This document shows positions 1 to 11,631 of a DNA stretch of 64,000 nt, piece after piece (position 1 is the stretch's first letter; every line of letters begins with the position of its first letter). The stretch is from NCBI GenBank assembly GCA_949128115.1, contig OX421962.1, positions 39,951,745 through 40,015,744 on the forward strand, read 5' to 3'. The translations under genes were made by a program, and so were the position numbers. The DNA comes from Anaspis maculata. Lineage: Eukaryota; Arthropoda; Insecta; Coleoptera; Scraptiidae. The notes beneath the pieces were generated by a model that was not told the DNA's origin, did not search any database, and saw nothing but the letters and a program-made list of their open reading frames with translations.

Positions 1-692
1 ATTGCTATGACTTTATAGGCATAAAACAGTTGATGTGGTGAATAACAGGTCTCCACATGATTCGGTTAATTAAATATAATTTTCCAACTTTTTTTTCTGG
101 TTCACCCTGTATACGTCTCCGGAACGAATTGCGCTGATGGCCACCTTTCTGGATCGGAAGAGTATGATGCAAAGAACATTTCCACCAAGTAGCATCTTCT
201 CATCAAAAAATGCAAAGTTCATTCCATTTATGCAACTAGCATCCAGACTAGTAGGTAATCACAAACGTGCGCTGAACGCAGGAACGCTGCGCCTATTAGA
301 TTTTTTCAAATCTGATTAGGTGTTCAGGGGCGCATCAAGTACTACCTAATTAGCACCCTTTCTTCGTTGACTTCCTCCGTTCCACTCTTTTTCTTTTGAC
401 GTAACCGCTCGGACTTGAATAACAATTTTCTATGGATAAGGTAATCGTAGCATTCAAATATTGTGACAGATTTTCCGAAATTGATAAAGTGAGTATTTTT
501 TGGAAGGGGGACTGGGTAGTTTTTTCTTGATAGGGTAGTTCCTCCAGTGGTGGACAAAAAAAGATCATCGACGCATCATACGTTTAATGGAACTATTGAG
601 ATAAGACTTTTGCCATGATTGATTTTTCTTCGAAATTTTCGATCTTGAGGTAGCGTGAAATTTTTGGGTGAACCAGCTCAATTGATAACCTG
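1..692. other. No gene seen; lone transposon terminus near 103-109
   Basis: No coding signal is supported. A CACCCTG terminus followed by TATAC at about 103-113 matches the right end of the CAGGGTG-type elements seen elsewhere in the window; no left partner lies inside the window, so this is either the end of an element that starts upstream or a decayed copy. Confidence 0.4.
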
Positions 693-806
693 TTTGAATC
701 AATGAGCTTGTTTTCGAGACGAGAATCCGAGCGCCCACAGTGGGACTCGAACCCACGACCTCTAGCATGGTGATCGAACGCGCCGACCGCCACACCATGC
801 ACAAGC
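693..806 (-). mobile_element. tRNA-derived SINE, copy 1
   Basis: Read on the minus strand, this shows a pol III A-box-like stretch (TGGCGGTCGGCG) and, about 35 bases on, a B box GGTTCGAGTCCC, the internal promoter layout of a tRNA-derived SINE. The same order of blocks occurs at 53300-53420: AAGCTTGTG head, GCGCGTTCGA, the B box, then CGTCTC.AAAACAAGCT and TTGATT downstream. The part downstream of the B box is shared between copies, so it is SINE body and not tRNA. A functional tRNA is unlikely because no matching acceptor stem is visible. Confidence 0.6.
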
Positions 807-2224
807 TTTTCTGTCTCAGTCTTAATTAACCTCAAAATCACCAATCAACGTCAACGTGCACAACTAGAAAACAATCACAGATGAGCTACAAATGTGAAGT
901 TTAATCTACTACCCAGGATTGCCACTTGTCACCAAATTCAAAGCAAAATTTATCTGCTTCACTTCCGCGCGTACCAGTTACCCGCTATATCACAGCCGAA
1001 AGAATAAGATGTCCATTGTTCATCTGACATTTTTTCAATTGCGAATTGATCTACGTACTGATGGCTACTATTGATTTAATTAGAGTCACTGCAAAAAAAA
1101 TCAACAAAGCACCTGTTTGTTACGGCAACACTTTGAACGCCCTCAGTCCTGGCGCTTGTTACGCCAATGTAATGTTCAGTGGGTAATCCTTCGATAAGGA
1201 AGTTGAATCGTTTCTTCGATTAAATCCGTTTCCGCATTAAACTTGTCATAATTTCAATTAATGGCTTCTCCTCCGTTGATCTGGAGCTTTAATCTGGAGA
1301 AATAAATAAGATTTCCATTCGACTTCTGCAATCAGTCATTTATAGAAATTGGAAAATAAATAAATAGAAAATGAAGGCTGCTGCTAGGAAAATTGCTGCC
1401 CCCTTCCCTTTAGATTCTGGGCCTAGAAAAACTTGACATTGAAAAAATGTACTCATGTATGACTCATCCCATCTAGGGCATAATCCTAACGTGACAGTTA
1501 CAGGCATTCGGGAAAGCTCTCCCATATCCCACTAATTCCCGGAATGTATCAGTTATTACAATTCGCCGCAGCAACAACAGCACATTCAGCTATGTAATGC
1601 ACAAATTAATTTTGGATAATTAATGGCGCACAGTATCATAAATAATTAACAATTCATTAATAGATGTTTCGATGCGGAATTGATGGGTGACTTCAACAGA
1701 TGCTGACCTGTGGGCGGTGGGTCTCCAATGCACATCAATCACCAGAAACGTCGGCATGGGTAGTGATGGTGGTGGCGGTAGGTGTGATAGTGGCAGCAGG
1801 TCCGCCAAACTGAGGGCTGCATGTGACATTCGAAAATTTATTTAACTGCGATGTAAATAACTTACAAATGCCTCTGTATTTTATGTGCCACTCGACTCAC
1901 TTGTGCTTGTGTGTCGCACGGAGAGGGTCATTTGTGAGTGTGCAGTTATTGTGCATAGGCTATTGTTCGCAAATTGGGAATCGAAAGTCGCAGCTTCTAT
2001 TGACACTCGAAACAACAATCAACATCCAATATCAATTTTTATTGTTAACACAGGCTGAATACAGGCATGCATCAATGTTTTATGCTGTTGTTGGAAGGAT
2101 GATGTTATTGCCCTGATAATATGCGGAAAGAGTACATACTATGTACTACTATTGGTACAAAATTTTAATTGGCACTTTGACGTTGCGAATATAAACATAA
2201 CTTCAAAATTAACCTTCATTCAAC
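807..2224. other. No recognisable feature
   Basis: AT-rich sequence with short random open frames only. I see no terminal repeats, splice-framed exon or RNA gene that I can support. Confidence 0.4.
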
Positions 2225-2980
2225 TTCACTGACCATTCGTTGGAGGTAGAAACATCAAAATGAATTCCCATTCAATTTTTAACTTGAATGGGAACTTCCG
2301 GAAGCATCAACTTTCGGCACTCAATCAGCATGTTAAATTGATACGGCCGTCATGTAGTAAGCAAATTAACCATAAATAGCTCTTGGCTATTAACCATAGA
2401 TGATAAAAAATTAGAAAATCGATCATGGTGATGTTAATTGTACAATTACAGGGTGAACTGTGAAGGCAAACTGACTCTAGAAAGAAATAAAGGGAATTTA
2501 CCATTTGAAGGATGTCAGATACATTCGAAACTCATTATTATAATGAAATTTGGGGTTATTATTTAGAATATCCACTTTTCCACTTCGTATCTCTGCCGTT
2601 CTCGCCATAATTTTGAAAAGATGGCGCCCAAAAAAACATATTTTTGGAAAATTTTCGGAAAATTTGTCATAAAATTTCAGAATCCATATTGAAGTGAAGG
2701 TCCAATTAATATTCAAAATTTGACATCTGAATCACCTATGTGCGACTTACGGTTCTCAAGCTATACCTTTTCAAATTCAATTTTCCCTTAGAGTTCACCC
2801 TGTTGTTGCATAACAACCGTTACCATGATTGATTTTCTGGATATTAATGGTCTGTGGTTGACAACTGATAATTATTTATGGTTGATTTGACTGCCACGTG
2901 GAGTTGAGATCAACTTAACATGCTGATTAGTTGCGAATAGTTTCCATTCGCATACAAACGCTTCTACCTCAAATTGACTG
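2225..2980. repeat. Palindromic (foldback) element with MITE in its spacer
   Basis: The left arm 2225-2448 and right arm 2803-2980 are reverse complements with scattered mismatches. Landmarks: GGAGGTAGAA near 2240 against TTCTACCTC near 2961; CAGCATGTTAA near 2327 against TTAACATGCTG near 2917; AACCATAAATA near 2367 against TATTTATGGTT near 2873. The centre is occupied by the CAGGGTGAACT element at 2449-2802, so that element inserted at or near the axis of an older palindrome. Confidence 0.65.
2449..2802. mobile_element. CAGGGTGAACT-type MITE, 354 bp
   Basis: The termini are CAGGGTGAACTGTGAAGG and its imperfect reverse complement ending AGTTCACCCTG. The interior has no coding capacity and carries GATGGCGCCC near 2620. 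Flanking DNA on both sides is itself an inverted repeat. A TA precedes the left end; the right side reads TTG, so the target duplication is not intact. Confidence 0.6.
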
Positions 2981-3595
2981 AAATAAAGATATTGACAAAA
3001 AACTGTTTTTTGGGCGCCATCTTTTCAATATGGCGGCCAACACGGCAAAGATACGAAATGGTAAAGTAAAAATTCGGAAAGGGCACATCAAGATCTATAA
3101 TACTGCCAATTTTCAGAAATATCGGATAACCTTCAAAAAATGCCAGAATTGAGCATATCTTATGGAGACAGTTTAGACAGTTTCCCGAAATGACGTTTGT
3201 AAATTCAGGCTACGAAATAAGAAGAGAATTTTTTTGTCTACAAAATGATGTTCCAGATAGTGAAATCCGTTGAAAAACAAACGATCTACAGCGAGTTTCT
3301 TATTACCAGATGAAGCCCATTTTGGCGCTTCCACCATATTTGCCTGCAGCAGATGCCAATATTCCACTATAAGTTTTCATGGTCCTTGATCGCCCAAGAA
3401 TCGATTAGGACATAACTCTATATATCTTCATAAAGTTGCACACGGCCAAGCCTTTTTTGACTTTTTCTAGTAGGTACTTTTCGTTTGAAAAGTCACTTGC
3501 TCCGTAAGTGGAAATAGTTTCACACTTCTTTCATCCTATAAACGAAGTCGGCGGTTCTTTCAAAGAAAAGCAACGTTAATAATAATAGATATTTA

Positions 3596-3713
3596 TTGTA
3601 TTAAGAGCATAAGTGACACTTTATGTGACGGAGTATGGATGTTTAGGCGCCGACCGCAGCTAGGCGAAATTAATCCATACGAGTCACATAAAGCCACTTA
3701 TACTCCGAATACA
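3596..3713. mobile_element. Short palindromic MITE, about 118 bp
   Basis: The arms at 3596-3629 and 3682-3713 are near-perfect reverse complements, with the core GTCACATAAAG..CACTTAT facing CATAAGTG.CACTTTATGTGAC. The loop is GC-rich (GGCGCCGACCGC). There is no open frame. It is consistent with a MITE or hairpin element of unknown superfamily. Confidence 0.55.
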
Positions 3714-5132
3714 ATACAATGTTTTATTTTCAAACAATCATTTTGTACACGGAATATTAAAAAAAAAGAAAATTGGAAAAAGACCAAGTTATCTGGCGTC
3801 GATCACGATGGTTTCTATAGGCGACAACCACGCTGCAATCAACTCACTTTTACGCCGGCGGAGGTATAAGTACTTTTATGCCGCCGCGCCGCCAGCGGAG
3901 TATAAGTGCTTTCACGCCGCTCAATGCCGGTGTCATAGAAATGCCCCTTATACCTTGTCATCACAGTCACAAAAGTGCCATGTTATATGACGTTTGAGAA
4001 TAAATTAAATTATCAAACATTCTCTAGGGTTTTGTTAACTTTATTAGGGAATAGAAGAGCTGACCTACCTTCAGACATGCTTTGAACGAGGTTCCACTAA
4101 AGTTCCCAAAGTAACATGGGTTTGGAATTGGTGTTTAAAATGTTCGCAAAAATGGACTTCTGAGATACAAGAAGAGAACCTTGTGGACGATTAAGGCAAT
4201 TGTTTGCTCGGCAGGATTATGGGGCCACAGTGGAGCTAAAAAAGGGGCTAACGCTCAAAGCATAGATGGTTACCAAAGGCTCCAACCATAACATGTCACA
4301 CAAAATATGTATGAATGAGTTCAAATGGTTCAAATGGTCTTTGACTCGCCATGAGATTTCCGTGACATCAAGAAACTCGACCGTCCAGAGGGTAAATTTT
4401 CGGAAAGGTTCGTACATAACGCACTCTAAGCCATTGACCGAGTTTCTATCGGATCCAAAGTGGCTTCAGTCAAACGCGTTTTTATCGTCGCACGTTCGAT
4501 CCGCTTCACTCAATCCTATTTCACTACTTTAGAATTAGGTTAGAATTTATGAGAAACAACAACATGGTTCAAAACGCGTCAAACTGCGCCAAACCAAAAA
4601 AGATAATAATTATTTTGAATTTTCTTGGTGTATTTTATTCACAATTACTGGAAGGCATCCTTTGATTTCGTAAAAATTACGCTTTGTTCACAAGTTGGTC
4701 ATCTGTCACTTCGATCCGATCCCGTTCACATCAGGTAAAATACGAGCGGATACGAGCTTCGATCCGCTCGACTCAAGTCAAGCCGGCCAAAGCACCGGAT
4801 CGACTCGAACTGCTCCATCCGATTGAAATCTCAATCCTGACCGTTCACATCGGCCATTCAAAGCGGATCGACTCGATCGGATAGAATTTCGATTGGATCC
4901 AAAGCTACGATAGAAACGCAGTCACTGTCCAGTTTGCCATTGTACACAAGACTTTCAGCAATAAGTCTGTCACTATTTGACGTTTATCAGATCAACAGTA
5001 TTTCCATAGCAGCCTTCCAGTTCTGTTGCCGAACCCTGTATTATATCAACCCTCTTATTATTTCAATTGATTTTTAGAATGGCTCTTTTGATTTCTCTAT
5101 CGTTTGTGAAAACAGTTCATTATACGACATAA
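3714..5132. other. No gene; GC-rich direct repeats and GATCCG-rich tract
   Basis: At 3848-3930 a GCCGGCGGAGGTATAAGTAC-like unit recurs as CCGCCAGCGGAGTATAAGTG. From about 4440 to 4900 the words GGATCGACTCGA and GATCCG recur on both strands, suggesting a decayed repeat. No coding sequence is supported. Confidence 0.35.
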
Positions 5133-5933
5133 TTGGATTGCGAAGAATTCAGCAAAACCGCAGCAGCTCTGCGCTATGTAAACTCTATAAATGACACAAT
5201 TTGTGAGAAACTATTTCCCTCATTTGTGGCGCTCTGGCATTTCACAGTGCAGATTGAATTACAGCTGCTTTTAAAAAAGCCTTCCACTCTTCGCCGTGGA
5301 GGCGGTGACGCGGGTTTTGTCGAGCTTTCGGTTTTTTATCGGCGGCTGCCCTTCCGAGTCCCCCGTCTAATCATCCGGTTTTTGTTTCTTTTGTGTTCAA
5401 GATTCACAATACAATTAGTATTCCAGGTCTGGTGCTCGAAAGCCACGAGACCGCATCTTATTGATTTTGTCCTCACGGCGCCTGGTTGTACCATCACGAC
5501 GCCCGCGGGTTTTTGCATTCCTACCAATTGGCGATCGGCCAGATTATCGCAAAAACACCCAATGATACTTTCGACTGTGGCCCCCGTTTTCGAGCAGAGT
5601 GACCCTTGCCACTACCACGCCGATCCGTTGTACTCCAATATAAAACACTCAGCCCTCGTTAAGGGCTACCTACCGCAAACCGCAATCGTTTTGTATTATG
5701 TACTGGTCCGAGGAGGGTGTACGGCACTCCATCAGCCACCAAACTTAACGACCTCAATAAACGTAACAAGCCCCGTCTTCAAGAAAAACAATGAGTTTTT
5801 ATCGACTCACGCGAACTTGCAGCACTGTAACTTGGCAGACATCAATCGAGAAACGAGCGAGTCATTGTGGGCGAAAAGATTCAAAGAGAACATTGAATTT
5901 GTAACCCTAGAGCACAAGAGTAAAAAACCCTAG
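5133..5933 (+). CDS. Unrecognised 266-codon open frame; coding status doubtful
   Basis: This is a stop-to-stop frame, the longest in the window, and its base composition is visibly more GC-rich than its surroundings. The first codon after the upstream stop is TTG; the first in-frame ATG is only about 142 codons in, leaving roughly 124 residues. I recognise no domain, signal peptide or repeat. A hydrophobic run (RLIIRFLFLL) lies near residues 78-87. A TATA-like box (AATATAAAA) near 5638 and an AATAAA near 5756 sit inside the frame, which would fit an LTR or promoter-bearing repeat as well as a gene. It could be a solo LTR of an unknown element, a degraded viral or retroelement insertion, or an exapted frame. 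Confidence 0.25.
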   Translation: MDCEEFSKTAAALRYVNSINDTICEKLFPSFVALWHFTVQIELQLLLKKPSTLRRGGGDAGFVELSVFYRRLPFRVPRLIIRFLFLLCSRFTIQLVFQVWCSKATRPHLIDFVLTAPGCTITTPAGFCIPTNWRSARLSQKHPMILSTVAPVFEQSDPCHYHADPLYSNIKHSALVKGYLPQTAIVLYYVLVRGGCTALHQPPNLTTSINVTSPVFKKNNEFLSTHANLQHCNLADINRETSESLWAKRFKENIEFVTLEHKSKKP

Positions 5934-6832
5934 CGTTTGTTGTGACGTACCTAAATCATGTCTCTATAGCCCTAACTCATACACTAGTTTTTAAAACTCT
6001 TTCAGGACGGTGAAGCTCTTGAATCTATTTTCTTGGTGCCATGCCGATAGTGAATCACGATTAAAACTTAATACTAATGTTTAGATCAGGCTCCACAAAA
6101 TTATTGCGTTTTTAAATAAATAATAATTAACTTCTGTGAAGATTTTGTTCAGCGCTTTTGAAGCCAGTCTTTACCCAAACATCATACCGTTTGACCCGAG
6201 CCGCGTTCCTAAACAGCGCCCGCGGTCCAAAATCGTTTACGTTATCGTTTCATTAGACACATAATGTGTAAAGTGATATCTACATAATCAAATATACCGG
6301 GTGTCCGCGCGAAAACTTACAGTTGCGATAATTTCCGCAATTTTCAAGATACAGATTTTAAATTTCACAGTGTCAATTAGTAACGCGCATTCCCGCATGT
6401 CTGTAGTTCAACAAGAAACATCAAAGTTGAATGTGTTGCAATTTTAGATCATCAAAAAATTTAGTTTCTCGGAAAAATTGTTTTTTTTTTCTATTTTTCA
6501 CAGATGTATCAATAATGACATTGTTTTCCAGAACAAAATATAAAAAACCGGCGGTGTCATTTGGGAAAAAAGTTGCTAGGGGTTTAACGAATAGGCGAAA
6601 TTCAGTGCCATTTCCACGCTTGCGCAACCATGCGAGGGGATTTGAGAATAGTGCCATGTAACACATGTAAAAAGCATAATTTCAACATTGTATATTATTA
6701 AAACGGCTGAAAATGGAACTTTCAAATAAGTTTGGGAAAAAAGAGCGTTTCTTGATCTTTCATTGTGTTCAAGACAAAAATGATGGATCAGTTTTAGATA
6801 CACAATGAGCGATATAATCCGTACTACACTTC
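5934..6832. other. No gene; lone element terminus near 6297
   Basis: TATACCGGGTGTCCGCGCG near 6294-6312 looks like the left terminus of a CAGGGTG/CCGGGTG-type element, but no matching right end is seen nearby. The remainder has only short frames. Confidence 0.35.
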
Positions 6833-7349
6833 TGTAGCGAAAGTTGCCTAAAAACCACGATTTTAGGCAACATTCGCTACATCAGTGTACTGCGGAATGT
6901 ATTGTGTATGAATGTATTGAATCTATCCTTGGTGACCTGTTTCGGAGTGAAATTTTCCCGGTTACACAGCTTCACCCACCGTGCACATTGTCACATTCCT
7001 CGCAAGACTACGTGTTTTTCAAATTTCTCCAGTACCAAGTTTTTACGGTATTTTAAGCACGTTTTTGGGAATCGGATAAAGAAATACATATTTTTGTCAT
7101 TATACCGACTATCACTGTGCCAATTTCCATGAGCACAATGTTTCACGGCCCCTTTCACTTGTTTTTCCATGATTTTTGAAGGATAACACCGCTGATTTAG
7201 TTTTGAAAAAACTGATTTTTATACTTTGAAGAGCACAGGGCCGCTATTCTTGAATCGTGTGGGAAAAATCCCTGGGAGTATAATACATCCGCAGTACACT
7301 GATGTAGCGAATGTTGCCTAAAATCGTGGTTCTTAGGCAACTTTCGCTA
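6833..7349. repeat. Element bounded by two inverted copies of a 45-bp hairpin
   Basis: Positions 6833-6881 form a hairpin (TGTAGCGAAAGTTGCCTAA facing TTAGGCAACATTCGCTACA). A second copy lies at 7303-7349. On the inner side of each copy TCAGTGTACTGCGG (6882) faces CCGCAGTACACTGA (7289), so the block is a larger inverted repeat whose ends are themselves hairpins. The interior, 6896-7288, has no convincing coding sequence. Confidence 0.6.
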
Positions 7350-7863
7350 GTCAAACACTGAAAATAGAGTTGTTGGGAGTTGCATTATGGATTGCGTACG
7401 CACATCCGATCAATGTAAAACGCAGTTATTTATGATTTAATGAACAATGCGGACTTTTTGATGAAAAATAAGTAATCACTAGTGTGTATTAACCTCTAGC
7501 CTATTACCCTGTTCGCTGCGGCGCGTATTTTTCAACACTATGCACAGTGGGACAAAATCGGTTGTCGGCGGCCAAAAGTCTGAAACTCACCAGATCGTCT
7601 TAGAATATTGGGGTCATTATAGAAAAAATATTGAAAAAATTTCAATTGTGCTCGGGAGTGAAATTGGGGTTTGGGGTTGAAAAAAAACCAAAAGAATAAC
7701 AGAAAAATTTCTAGTTCAGCGAATTGCCTCAAAATATCAAGTTGATTAAGGGAAAAATATTGAATAAAATGCATTGACCCTTGGGGATGAGATTTAAGGG
7801 TTGAAAAGAAAATTTGCGAGGAAAAAATTAAAATTCATCAAATTGTCCCAGTAATCCAGGCCC
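7350..7863. other. No recognisable feature
   Basis: AT-rich, A-tract-containing sequence with short chance frames. Nothing else supported. Confidence 0.35.
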
Positions 7864-8030
7864 TAAGGTGCGTACAGACCTGAGCACTTTTTCGCGGACG
7901 AACAGTGCTCGCGGACACGTGCGTCCGTGTGGACGGGACACACGCACGCATGATGTTCGCGGACGCACAGTTTCAACGCACAGAGCCCGTTCCGAGGCAC
8001 GGATTCGTGTTCGCGACGCACAATGCCGTC
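7864..8030. mobile_element. Truncated GC-rich MITE with GGTGCGTACAGACC terminus
   Basis: The left terminus TAAGGTGCGTACAGACCTGA is shared in inverted orientation with the MITE at 11546-11631. The following 150 bases are rich in CGCGGACG and GTGCGTCCG words, unlike the AT-rich surroundings. The expected right terminus is missing, so this copy is truncated or decayed. Confidence 0.55.
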
Positions 8031-9912
8031 CGCTCATGAAAAACGCTCAAAATTCATGATGGACTAGGAAACCCAAAACATACTTATTCGATAGGTATTC
8101 AAAATGGGCTTGTACCATCTTCTTATATTTCACTCACCTTACGGATTTCCGTTGGAATTACCGTTTTTAGGTTCTTCTAGAAAATATCACGAAATCCCGT
8201 GAATTTGAACTAAACTCGTCAAATCTCAAGAACTAAAAGCAATATCAAAAAAATTTCTTCGCTGGCGCTTAGAGCCAAGTTCTGCGGTGCTCACGTTGAG
8301 AACATTTTCAGGTTCACGTTAATAGGTGGCCCCACAAAAATTGGAAATCAAAGAATTGCACAGCCAAAAAATGAAAAAGACGCGAAATCTTCGACCAGCG
8401 ATGGACTATGTTAAATTTTAAAAATAGAAGGGTATATATGCGACGTTATATTTGAAGAAGACATTGAAAAAGTTTTATCCTTAAAGAAAATGCCAATTTG
8501 GTGTGTCCTCTGGAAGGTACTGATTTTCAAAGGTAGATCTCGGATGCGTAATTTTAGGTTTTGAAATATTCCTTGTTTCTTGGATCAATAGTCAAAGTAG
8601 TTTACACCTAAAGATGCCAACACGTTTTCTGAAGAATAGAATAAATGGTGGAATAAGTGAGCAGTGGTTCTCTGATCCAAAGATGGCTGGTGGCGTATGT
8701 CTTCATGTTAAATAATTCCTCAATAAAGAATTAATCCTTCCGCCAAAGTTAGGATGATGAGCAATTTTTTTCCAATGCCCAAAGTGTTATTGCCTACAGA
8801 GTTGAAACGTCCATTGTTCCTCAGGCTCTTTTGTATTTTCTTGTGTCATTATTAGTGTCATCAATATTTTGTGCTTTTGCGTTCCATTTTGCTTTCCTAA
8901 ATTTCTTTCAAATACATATTTATGCAGTGGAGACATAATTATTGGAACTTGACTGCTGAATCATTATCATAAGTATCAAGGCTGACTCTTTGTCAAATGG
9001 ACTTGGCAGAGTCCTGAAAAATTTCAACACTAAAATTGAACCAAAAGGTCATCGATGGTATTTCATTGTACAAGCTAAGCGCCACAATTTTCCGGTCAAG
9101 CACAAATTTTGGTCATTACTCGTTACTGAAACGATTTTGATCTGCTTGAATTGCCTCTGTGCAGTGTTAGACAATGTGGTGTATTTGAATTTTAGAACAA
9201 ATGAGGTTACGTGAAATTGTTTCGAAATAGGACAATGCAACTTTTAATCAAAAACACCATGCGATACAGGCCCTACTAAGGATGGTTTGCAAATGTTAGG
9301 CCTCATACATCACATAGCTTCGATAGATTATATTATTATATGTATAGAAAAAAGCTTCTTGAGTACAAAAATGTGAGTAAAAAGTCTTCATTCAGTGCCG
9401 CAAATGAGTACTGACGCTGTAATCAAATTGTTCACGAAGAAATGGGCGGCTCTGCACCAGATCAAGCAAATAATGTTATTGGATGTTATTGTGTCGGTCC
9501 TTCTCTCAGGTCTGATGTTGTGAAGGAAGGTGAAGGATTGAGGCTCTTTCGCAAGGAACACTGAACATGAGTCCCATGAAAATACGCAAGAGGCAAAAAA
9601 AAAAGATTATTGCCATAATTCTTGAGTCTGTGAGAGAATCTTTCATATATAAACTTTGAAGGGAACTGGGGCATAAGTTATTCTCACATCATACAACTTA
9701 AACGACCTGGAAAACTTATTTCAGTTGAGGAATCATGAGTTTTCTTGGATTTTAATTTTTAGGCATTTGAAAGTCGCGATTTCGAGGCATTTTCCAAAGT
9801 TTCAAACCCAAATATCTCGGAAATGAAGCCTCTATTCAACATTTTACAAAAGTTACTTTTTCTTCTAAATTGAACAAGGAATTAAAAAAAAAGTATAATT
9901 TCTCAAAAATAT
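8031..9912. other. No recognisable feature
   Basis: Long AT-rich stretch with short chance frames and no terminal repeats, splice-framed exon or RNA gene that I can support. Confidence 0.35.
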
Positions 9913-9974
9913 CCAGTGGCGTAGAAAATGGGGTGGGAGAAGTTGAACAATTCCTCCGTATCTACGCCACTGGA
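9913..9974. mobile_element. Minimal hAT-like MITE remnant (CAGTGGCGTAGA ends)
   Basis: CCAGTGGCGTAGA at 9913 faces TCTACGCCACTGG at 9962 across about 36 bases. CAGTGGCGTA is a terminus often seen on hAT-type MITEs in insects. No 8-bp duplication is visible, so this is probably an internally collapsed or decayed copy. Confidence 0.45.
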
Positions 9975-10228
9975 CACTTTTGACAAAAGTTATCTACGTC
10001 AAGTGATGAATATCTATTTCGTGAGCATTTGTACCAAATTTGGTTGAAATCGCTCAAATAACTTGAGAGTTATTGTAAAAAAAAGATTTAAAAAACAGAA
10101 CTTTGAAGGGCTCTTATCTCCCTTACGATGCGTTTTGGAGCAAAATTAAATTATGCCTGTCGACCTAGTTTTCGACGGACCATCGAATGGTGAATTATTG
10201 CTACTATAACCTGGACCGCCCTGTATAG

Positions 10229-10421
10229 CGTCTTGTAATCGAGAATATTCCAGCTTTACTCGGAAAAGCCGCCAAGGCTCTCGTCGCTCCCAATGTCGTT
10301 GCTGTGTTCTCCAGCATTAAGCGGCAATCCATTCGCAATAGCCCTGGAAAAGTCGATCGGCTTCGCGAATATTCTGGCAAGTTTCAGATGCACGGCTGCT
10401 CCGCCATTTATAATTGTGTAG
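10229..10421 (+). other. Exon-like open stretch, unknown product
   Basis: The plus-strand frame that includes IPALLGKAAKALVAPN and SPGKVDRLREYSGKF stays open across this stretch and uses GC-richer codons than its neighbours. It is followed by a donor-like AG|GTACGT at 10420-10427; a polypyrimidine tract and CAG acceptor appear near 10505-10517. A TAG just upstream could serve as acceptor, although it is also the end of a transposon terminus (CCGCCCTGTATAG, 10217-10228). I do not recognise the peptide. It may be a host exon, a captured exon or a transposon-encoded remnant. Confidence 0.3.
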
Positions 10422-10559
10422 GTACGTGTCTCATTCGCGCGTCGTGGTCTCCAACAAGTTTCGTATCAATATTGACATTGTTGTCTCTGTCTAAAATCTT
10501 ATCTTTTTTTCTACAGACCCGTTGGTTGGCGTCTTTGGGTTGTCGAAATAATTGCCAAT

Positions 10560-11190
10560 GACTTATTATTGGCCTATTAGGAGATCACAAAATATTGTTT
10601 CTCAAAGTACTTATTCTTCAGATGGTCTAGGAGGATACAAAATACCGTTTCTGATGTTCTTCTTCAGATGGTCTTTCAATCATTTGAAATTTTCGGAAAC
10701 ATAGTTTTCTGAGCCATTGGGTGTTCTTGACAAGTTTACCCACTCGCTGATAACTAACTTGCAAGTCCATTTCATGGCTCCGCAACCGCAATGCGTTCCA
10801 CCGCCATCATATGGTTTACTGGAGATGTTCAAAATTAGATTTTCAGGGCCGTTGGTGTCTTCCGATGCCCAGTCATTTTACCTCCAATAGCCTTCTTCAG
10901 ATGGTCATTCTCTCCATTGACAACTTCTCCATCCTCTCCAGGATCGCTAATTTTTTGGACGGCACTCGTGTAATATTTTCAAGTAAGGTACATACGCGTC
11001 GAACACCCAATTTTAAGTTCTGCATTTCTTCGGTCTTCCGCAGATGGCTCTTTTATGGTTACTTTTTCTTCTTCACAGCCATTGGCTTTTTCGAAAGGTT
11101 CAATTATTGGTGAAACCACTTTGGTTCTTATGCTTTCCTTTGTTACATACACTGACTCGTTGAAAATCTGGATGACGCCAAGTATCAAGT
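10560..11190 (-). pseudogene. Degenerate coding-like repeats (DHLKK / EPSAED), unknown
   Basis: On the minus strand a block encoding (R/D)PSEEE or DHLKK-like peptide recurs near 11040, 10895, 10665 and 10620, each time from GACCATCTGAAGAAG or a close variant. The first block sits in a 69-codon frame (10979-11188) containing VVSPIIEPFEKANG and KEPSAEDRRNAELKIG. Later blocks are broken by stops and frame changes. The repeats look like decayed duplications of one coding unit, perhaps exons of a lost gene. No family is recognised. Confidence 0.25.
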
Positions 11191-11545
11191 ATCACTCCAC
11201 ATGACCTTAGCTCTGCCTTCTCTTATTTTGTAAGCTTCATTTTTTTCTCTTCAGTAAGGTTTTGAACTTTTGAAGAAAATTATCATGCGCTCAATATATC
11301 AAGAAAAGCCTCGCACTGAACCTATTGGGCATCTTCATTGAGGCAACGAAATCAATATTAAGACCTATCAATAACACCAGACCTCTCACAGTTGAGTTGA
11401 ATCGAAATAATTACTGGAATTCGGCATCAATTTTTGCACGCACATAACAGCGTTCGCACGCACACAAAATGTGTGTTTGTTGTTTCCACTCCACGGAATG
11501 TCCGCCGCGAACAGTTTTCGTGCGCGTTGAAATTCCGTATTAACA

Positions 11546-11631
11546 CGTCCAGACCTGAGCATTTGTGCGCGCACGAACACTGTTCGCACGGACGTTCGTC
11601 CGCGAAAAAGTGCTCAGGTCTGTACGCACCT
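11546..11631. mobile_element. GC-rich MITE, GGTGCGTACAGACC type
   Basis: The inner left arm CGTCCAGACCTGAGCA faces the right arm TGCTCAGGTCTGTACG. It shares its terminus with 7864-7883 in inverse orientation. Its right end abuts the TA at 11632-11633 that opens the large foldback at 11634, so the two elements share a target dinucleotide. Confidence 0.55.

Noticed and set aside
728..803. Functional tRNA gene
   Set aside because: Pol III A and B boxes are present but acceptor-stem pairing is missing and the downstream body is shared with another copy, so a SINE fits better.
6833..7349. Endogenous hairpin-ended virus (parvovirus-like)
   Set aside because: Only the terminal hairpins hint at it; the interior encodes nothing resembling Rep or capsid.
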